A stretch of 8,715 nucleotides of DNA from Candidatus Microgenomatus auricola (GTDB lineage: Bacteria > Patescibacteriota > Patescibacteriia > UBA9570 > XYC2-FULL-38-9). Made by a program: the position numbers and the translations under genes. The notes beneath the pieces are model-generated. The model did no database searches, was not told where the DNA came from, and was given only the letters and a program-made list of their open reading frames with translations. Positions within the stretch are counted from its first letter, which is position 1; the number at the start of each line of letters is the position of its first letter. This document shows, piece after piece, positions 5,827 through 8,715 of this stretch. The stretch spans positions 1 to 8,715 of the forward strand of contig SBBP01000037.1 of assembly GCA_005239655.1 (NCBI GenBank), in the 5' to 3' direction.

Positions 5827-6885
5827 ATGTTTCCTCAACAAACGATCGCCACCCTCGACTCCCAACAGATGCGTGCCTCAATCGAAGTGCTGCACAAACA
5901 GTGCGCAGATGCATGGGAAGCCACGGGAAAAATACGCTTTCCCGACAGCTATAAAGCTGTTGATCGGATTGTGCTCTTTGGCATGGGAGGTTCTGCGCTC
6001 GGAATGCACGTGGTCAAAACCATTTTTGCTCAGGAGCTGCGCATACCGGTTGATATCGTCAACGACTACACGATTCCTCTGGCCGTCACGCAAAACACGC
6101 TGGTGATTCTCTCGAGTTACTCCGGCACTACAGAGGAGACGGTTCATGTGGCATCGGAAATTCTTTCGCGCACTCCACAGGTGTTTGTCATCACCACTGG
6201 AGGAACACTCAGCGCATTCGCCGAAGAGCATCATCTTCCCGCATACATCTTCAACCCACGGTACAATCCCAGCAATCAACCACGTATGGCGGTCGGTTAC
6301 TCGGTGATGGGTATTATTGGTGCATGCGCACGGCTCGGATTCATCACGGTCACGGATACACAGGTGTCAGAGTTGGTTGCGGCAATGCAACAGTGGCACG
6401 CCGTCTACGGCATCGACGCACCCGAAGAACAAAACAGCGCACTGCGACTGGCAACCGCATGTGTCGGGACGATACCCGTCGTCGTGAGTTCAGAATTCCT
6501 CGAAGGAGCCGCGCATGTGCTCACCAATCAAATCAACGAAAACGGAAAACAGTTTGCCGTGCGCTTCTCCATTCCTGAAATGAACCACCACCTCATTGAG
6601 GGCTTTGTCTATCCAAAGCCAATCATCCCACAGTTGCTGTTGGTGCTGATCACCAGTGAACTCTACCACCCCCGCAACCAAAAACGTTATGCAGTCACTG
6701 CTGCACTCGCGGACAAATACCAGATCCCTTCGTTTCAAGTCACCCTGCAGAGCCGCACGCCCTTCCACCAAGCCATGGAACTGCTGCTGCTTGGCAGTTA
6801 CGCTTCGTTTTACCTGGCGATTGCCAACGGAATTGACCCCTCACCAATACCAAACGTGGACTTCCTAAAAGGCGCTCTCTCGTAA
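5827..6885 (+). CDS. Bifunctional phosphoglucose/phosphomannose isomerase (SIS family)
   Basis: A 352-residue protein with two SIS-type sugar-phosphate isomerase lobes. FGMGGSALG (51-59) and LSSYSGTTEET (95-105) are the sugar-phosphate binding loops. NQINENGK (234-241) and IPEMNHHLIEGF (249-260) match the family's 'ENxK' and 'PExNHNxxxG' motifs; E238 and H254 have the same spacing as catalytic Glu203 and His219 of the Pyrobaculum enzyme. The C-terminus DPSPIPNVDFLKGAL contains the likely catalytic lysine K348. The enzyme interconverts fructose-6-P with glucose-6-P and mannose-6-P, linking glycolysis to sugar-nucleotide and glycan synthesis in the cytoplasm. It is transcribed away from the HAD operon, and the next gene begins about 150 nt downstream with its own apparent promoter. 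No terminator hairpin is evident after the stop. The family is often labelled pgi/pmi; no symbol is assigned here. Confidence 0.93.
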   Translation: MFPQQTIATLDSQQMRASIEVLHKQCADAWEATGKIRFPDSYKAVDRIVLFGMGGSALGMHVVKTIFAQELRIPVDIVNDYTIPLAVTQNTLVILSSYSGTTEETVHVASEILSRTPQVFVITTGGTLSAFAEEHHLPAYIFNPRYNPSNQPRMAVGYSVMGIIGACARLGFITVTDTQVSELVAAMQQWHAVYGIDAPEEQNSALRLATACVGTIPVVVSSEFLEGAAHVLTNQINENGKQFAVRFSIPEMNHHLIEGFVYPKPIIPQLLLVLITSELYHPRNQKRYAVTAALADKYQIPSFQVTLQSRTPFHQAMELLLLGSYASFYLAIANGIDPSPIPNVDFLKGALS

Positions 6886-6897
6886 AGACCAAGAATC

Positions 6898-6927
6898 TTG
6901 ACAGCCTCTAGAGGGCGATGGTAGGGT
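6898..6927 (+). promoter_or_regulatory. Predicted promoter of the GT-C glycosyltransferase gene
   Basis: A perfect consensus -35 box, TTGACA (6898-6903), is followed after 18 nt by TAGGGT (6922-6927), a weak -10 box with 3 of 6 consensus bases including the critical TA and final T. It lies 13 nt after the isomerase stop. A transcript would begin near 6934 and have a leader of about 100 nt. The good -35 with poor -10 suggests possible activation. Pattern-based only. Confidence 0.4.
6905..6914. promoter_or_regulatory. 10-bp perfect palindrome in the promoter spacer (possible operator)
   Basis: CCTCTAGAGG is exactly self-complementary and lies directly after the -35 box, in the spacer before the weak -10. 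Directly upstream, CAAGA/TCTTG (6890-6900, one central base) is a second near-palindrome reaching into the -35 box. Such sites are typical of dimeric regulator binding. No regulator is identified, so operator function is only inferred. Confidence 0.35.
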
Positions 6928-6945
6928 CACCGTAGTGTTTCCGCC

Positions 6946-6951
6946 AGGAGG
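6946..6951 (+). promoter_or_regulatory. Strong Shine-Dalgarno AGGAGG
   Basis: This is the only strong Shine-Dalgarno seen upstream of any start in the window. It lies 8 nt before GTG 6960, which opens an 11-codon frame, and 15 nt before ATG 6967, which is in frame with the GT-C gene. The better spacing favours the short upstream frame, but use of ATG 6967 cannot be excluded. Confidence 0.5.
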
Positions 6952-6955
6952 ACAA

Positions 6956-7016
6956 CGCAGTGAGGAATGGACTGCGCGGGAACTGCTCCCGCTAACCCCA
7001 TGCTTGGTAGCGGGAG
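6956..7016 (+). promoter_or_regulatory. Structured mRNA leader with two mutually exclusive hairpins
   Basis: Three exact inverted repeats are visible. P1: CGCAGT (6956-6961) pairs with ACTGCG (6971-6976), leaving GAGGAATGG in the loop. P2: GCGGGA (6976-6981) pairs with TCCCGC (6987-6992), loop of 5 nt. P3: CTCCCGCTA (6986-6994) pairs with TAGCGGGAG (7008-7016), 9 bp with a 13-nt loop. P2 and P3 compete for the same TCCCGC segment, an arrangement found in attenuators and riboswitch expression platforms. P3 is not followed by a T-tract, so it is unlikely to be an intrinsic terminator; control of translation is more plausible. It matches no riboswitch class I recognise. Confidence 0.45.
6960..6995 (+). 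CDS. Possible 11-codon upstream leader peptide
   Basis: GTG at 6960 lies 8 nt after AGGAGG and opens a frame of 11 codons (MRNGLRGNCSR) ending in TAA at 6993-6995. The frame crosses P1 and P2 and stops in the 5' arm of P3, so ribosomes on it would hold P1 and P2 open and affect P3. There is no run of one regulatory amino acid; three of the 11 residues are arginine. It is offset from the GT-C reading frame. It may be spurious; only the ribosome-binding spacing supports it. Confidence 0.25.
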   Translation: MRNGLRGNCSR

Positions 7017-7032
7017 ATTTCATACCCACGAT

Positions 7033-8700
7033 ATGTTCCACCGTTCGCTGACACTGCGAATCAAAAAATTTTGGCTCGACCACACATGGGTTGAAGGATT
7101 GCTGTTATTCTGTAGTGCCACAGCAATCTGCGCTTTCTGGATTTCCGGCCCAGTGTTTTCGGATCCAGATTCGTTCTACCACATCAAACTCACCGAGTTG
7201 ATGTTGCACCGCCATCGAGCCATCACCGACTTCCCGTGGCTGGCCTTCACGACGTTGAAGGATGCCTATGTGGATCATCATCTTCTGTACCATATTCTCC
7301 TCATGCCGTTTGTGTGGCTGTGGGGAGGAGTTGTTGGTATCAAAGTGGCCACTGCTCTGCTCTTCGGCGCGTGCATCACGCTTTTCTACACGGTCTTGCG
7401 ATCGCTTCGCGTGCGTTTCAGCTTCCTCTTCGCACTCATGTTGTTGTTCACTGAAGATTTTGCATTTCGACTGTCACTCGCGAAAGCCCCAAGCATTGGA
7501 TTTCTCTTTTTGGTTGGTGGCTATGCTCTACTGGTGCATCGAAAACACCGCCTGCTTGCGCTCCTGAGCGTATTTTTCGTCTGGGCATACGGCGGGTTTT
7601 TATTGCTGCCAATCCTGGCAACGCTCCATGCAACCATCATCCTCATTGGCACGCTGCTCCACAGTGGACGTTGGCCCAGTCTGCGCGAAGTCGCACGCAT
7701 CTACATTCCGACGTGGGCGACTGCTGGGGGAACGATCGTTGGGCTGCTCATCCACCCTTCTTTTCCAAAACACTTCCAGTTCTACTGGCAGCAAATTGTT
7801 CAGATTGGACTGGTGAACTACCGCGATGTTATCGGCGTGGGTGGCGAATGGTATCCGACACCATTGAACGACCTCCTGTCGTCACCAATTCTGCTCACCA
7901 CTCTGCTGGTGATCGCAATCCTCAGCGCAGTACGCATGCGCAAGGCACCCACAACCGCCACATGGACAGCGATTATCATGACTGGAGTGTTCTGCGCATT
8001 CACGCTCAAATCGCAACGCTATATTGAATACTACGTTCCGTGGGGCTACCTCTCTGCCGCACTCCTGCTGCGCGATAGCGGAATACTTTACCACACCAAT
8101 CGATTCCGAGCAGCAATACGCCGTTTCCGCACAGAGGACTTACTTCCGAGTGTCAGCGGGATTCTCATTGCTTCGTATGTGTGCATATTCGTTCCGGGAA
8201 TCATGATCACGAACGCAACACAAACGAATTCCGCCTTACACCGTGGCGATTCCATCCACCGCCTCGCACCGACGATGGACTGGCTACGCAACCACAGTAC
8301 AAAAGGGGATGTGCTGTTTCACAACGACTGGGATGATTTTCCGATACTTTTTTATCATGTCACACGCCTACGCTACATTGTCGGGCTCGACCCCACGTTC
8401 ATGTATACATACAACCCCGAACTGTACTGGAAATGGGTGGATATTACGATCGGAAAGCAAAAAGACCAGCTACTCGAAATCATTCAGCAGGATTTTGGAG
8501 CGCGATTTGTCCTTGTCGATTCCGATCACCCCGAACTCTACGAAAACATGATCAACGACGGGCGGTTCACCATCGTCTATCACGACAGTGAAGCAACGAT
8601 TTTTAGAGTGCCGCGCCCACAGGGTCCGCAAACAACTCCGTCAACTCCACCGTCTTCGAGTGCTCCGGATCAAACATCGGCCCTGGAGTCCACACGCTAA
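7033..8700 (+). CDS. Polytopic GT-C / STT3-like membrane glycosyltransferase
   Basis: From ATG 7033 the protein has 555 residues; in-frame ATGs at 7000 and 6967 would add 11 or 22 residues, poorly like a membrane-protein N-terminus and overlapping the leader hairpins. Numbering uses 7033. About ten or more hydrophobic helices fill residues 20-395. FSDPDSFYHIKL (42-53), just after the first helix, resembles the acidic DxD-type metal site in the first external loop of STT3/PglB oligosaccharyltransferases. VDHHLLYH (80-87), GVGGEWYP (268-275) and QRYIEYYVPW (328-337) are further conserved-looking external motifs. A soluble C-terminal part has NDWDDFPILFY (431-441) and GLDPTF (451-456), in a position like the STT3 WWDYG motif. 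The tail (530-555) is Pro/Ser/Thr-rich. Such enzymes transfer sugars from polyprenyl-phosphate carriers outside the cytoplasmic membrane. Acceptor and donor are unknown; it could be a monosaccharide GT-C rather than an oligosaccharyltransferase. Confidence 0.75.
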   Translation: MFHRSLTLRIKKFWLDHTWVEGLLLFCSATAICAFWISGPVFSDPDSFYHIKLTELMLHRHRAITDFPWLAFTTLKDAYVDHHLLYHILLMPFVWLWGGVVGIKVATALLFGACITLFYTVLRSLRVRFSFLFALMLLFTEDFAFRLSLAKAPSIGFLFLVGGYALLVHRKHRLLALLSVFFVWAYGGFLLLPILATLHATIILIGTLLHSGRWPSLREVARIYIPTWATAGGTIVGLLIHPSFPKHFQFYWQQIVQIGLVNYRDVIGVGGEWYPTPLNDLLSSPILLTTLLVIAILSAVRMRKAPTTATWTAIIMTGVFCAFTLKSQRYIEYYVPWGYLSAALLLRDSGILYHTNRFRAAIRRFRTEDLLPSVSGILIASYVCIFVPGIMITNATQTNSALHRGDSIHRLAPTMDWLRNHSTKGDVLFHNDWDDFPILFYHVTRLRYIVGLDPTFMYTYNPELYWKWVDITIGKQKDQLLEIIQQDFGARFVLVDSDHPELYENMINDGRFTIVYHDSEATIFRVPRPQGPQTTPSTPPSSSAPDQTSALESTR

Positions 8701-8715
8701 AAAACGGTCCGAACT

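Noticed and set aside
6962..7016. T-box-like leader (GAATGGACTGCG resembles part of a T-box bulge)
   Set aside because: The full T-box consensus, a specifier stem and a T-tract terminator are missing, and the downstream gene is not an aminoacyl-tRNA or amino-acid gene.
6986..7020. Intrinsic terminator at the 9-bp GC-rich hairpin
   Set aside because: Only ATTT follows the stem; there is no T-tract, and the hairpin lies directly upstream of a gene.
1..8715. tRNA, rRNA, CRISPR array or insertion sequence
   Set aside because: No tRNA arm motifs, spaced direct repeats, transposase motifs or terminal inverted repeats were seen on either strand.

Overview
The window is a compact bacterial chromosomal segment. 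Seven genes run on the minus strand as one tightly packed block, and two run on the plus strand. The combination of a FemAB-type bridge-peptide transferase, a SIS-family phosphoglucose/phosphomannose isomerase, an STT3-like GT-C membrane glycosyltransferase, a split ruv cluster, many 4-nt gene overlaps and few Shine-Dalgarno sites suggests an uncultured lineage with a streamlined genome, possibly Candidatus Patescibacteria (CPR). That placement is an inference from gene style; the window contains no rRNA or other marker that fixes it.

Minus-strand block, read from 5761 down to 1: a HAD phosphatase/phosphoglucomutase-like enzyme, yebC (translation/regulatory factor), ruvC (Holliday junction resolvase), a PKD-domain protein with a seven-helix 7TM_transglut-type membrane domain, an ATP-grasp amidoligase fused to a retropepsin-like aspartic protease, ruvA (branch migration), and the start of a FemAB-family aminoacyltransferase that runs off the left edge. 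The two gaps are 10 nt each. The other junctions overlap by 4 or 17 nt, so this is almost certainly one operon with translational coupling. The familiar yebC-ruvC-ruvA order is interrupted: two genes of a predicted envelope peptide-ligation/proteolysis system sit exactly between ruvC and ruvA, flanked by a short direct repeat. ruvB is absent from the position after ruvA within the window.

The 65-nt divergent gap (5762-5826) holds two overlapping, oppositely directed sigma-70-like promoters. Each places its transcription start almost on the start codon, so leaderless mRNAs are predicted. The plus-strand isomerase (5827-6885) links glucose-6-P, mannose-6-P and fructose-6-P metabolism, which feeds sugar-nucleotide supply. 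After it, 6886-7032 is a regulatory leader: a consensus -35 box, a 10-bp palindrome in the promoter spacer, the only strong Shine-Dalgarno in the window, an 11-codon upstream ORF and two mutually exclusive hairpins. The leader precedes a large polytopic GT-C/STT3-like protein (to 8700). The last 15 bases hold nothing recognisable.

Much of the region concerns the cell envelope: peptide-bridge synthesis (FemAB), ATP-grasp peptide ligation with a partner protease and membrane protein, hexose-phosphate interconversion, and lipid-linked sugar transfer. DNA-repair genes are interleaved. The most promising candidate for an undescribed system is the PKD-7TM plus fused amidoligase-protease pair at 831-3885.
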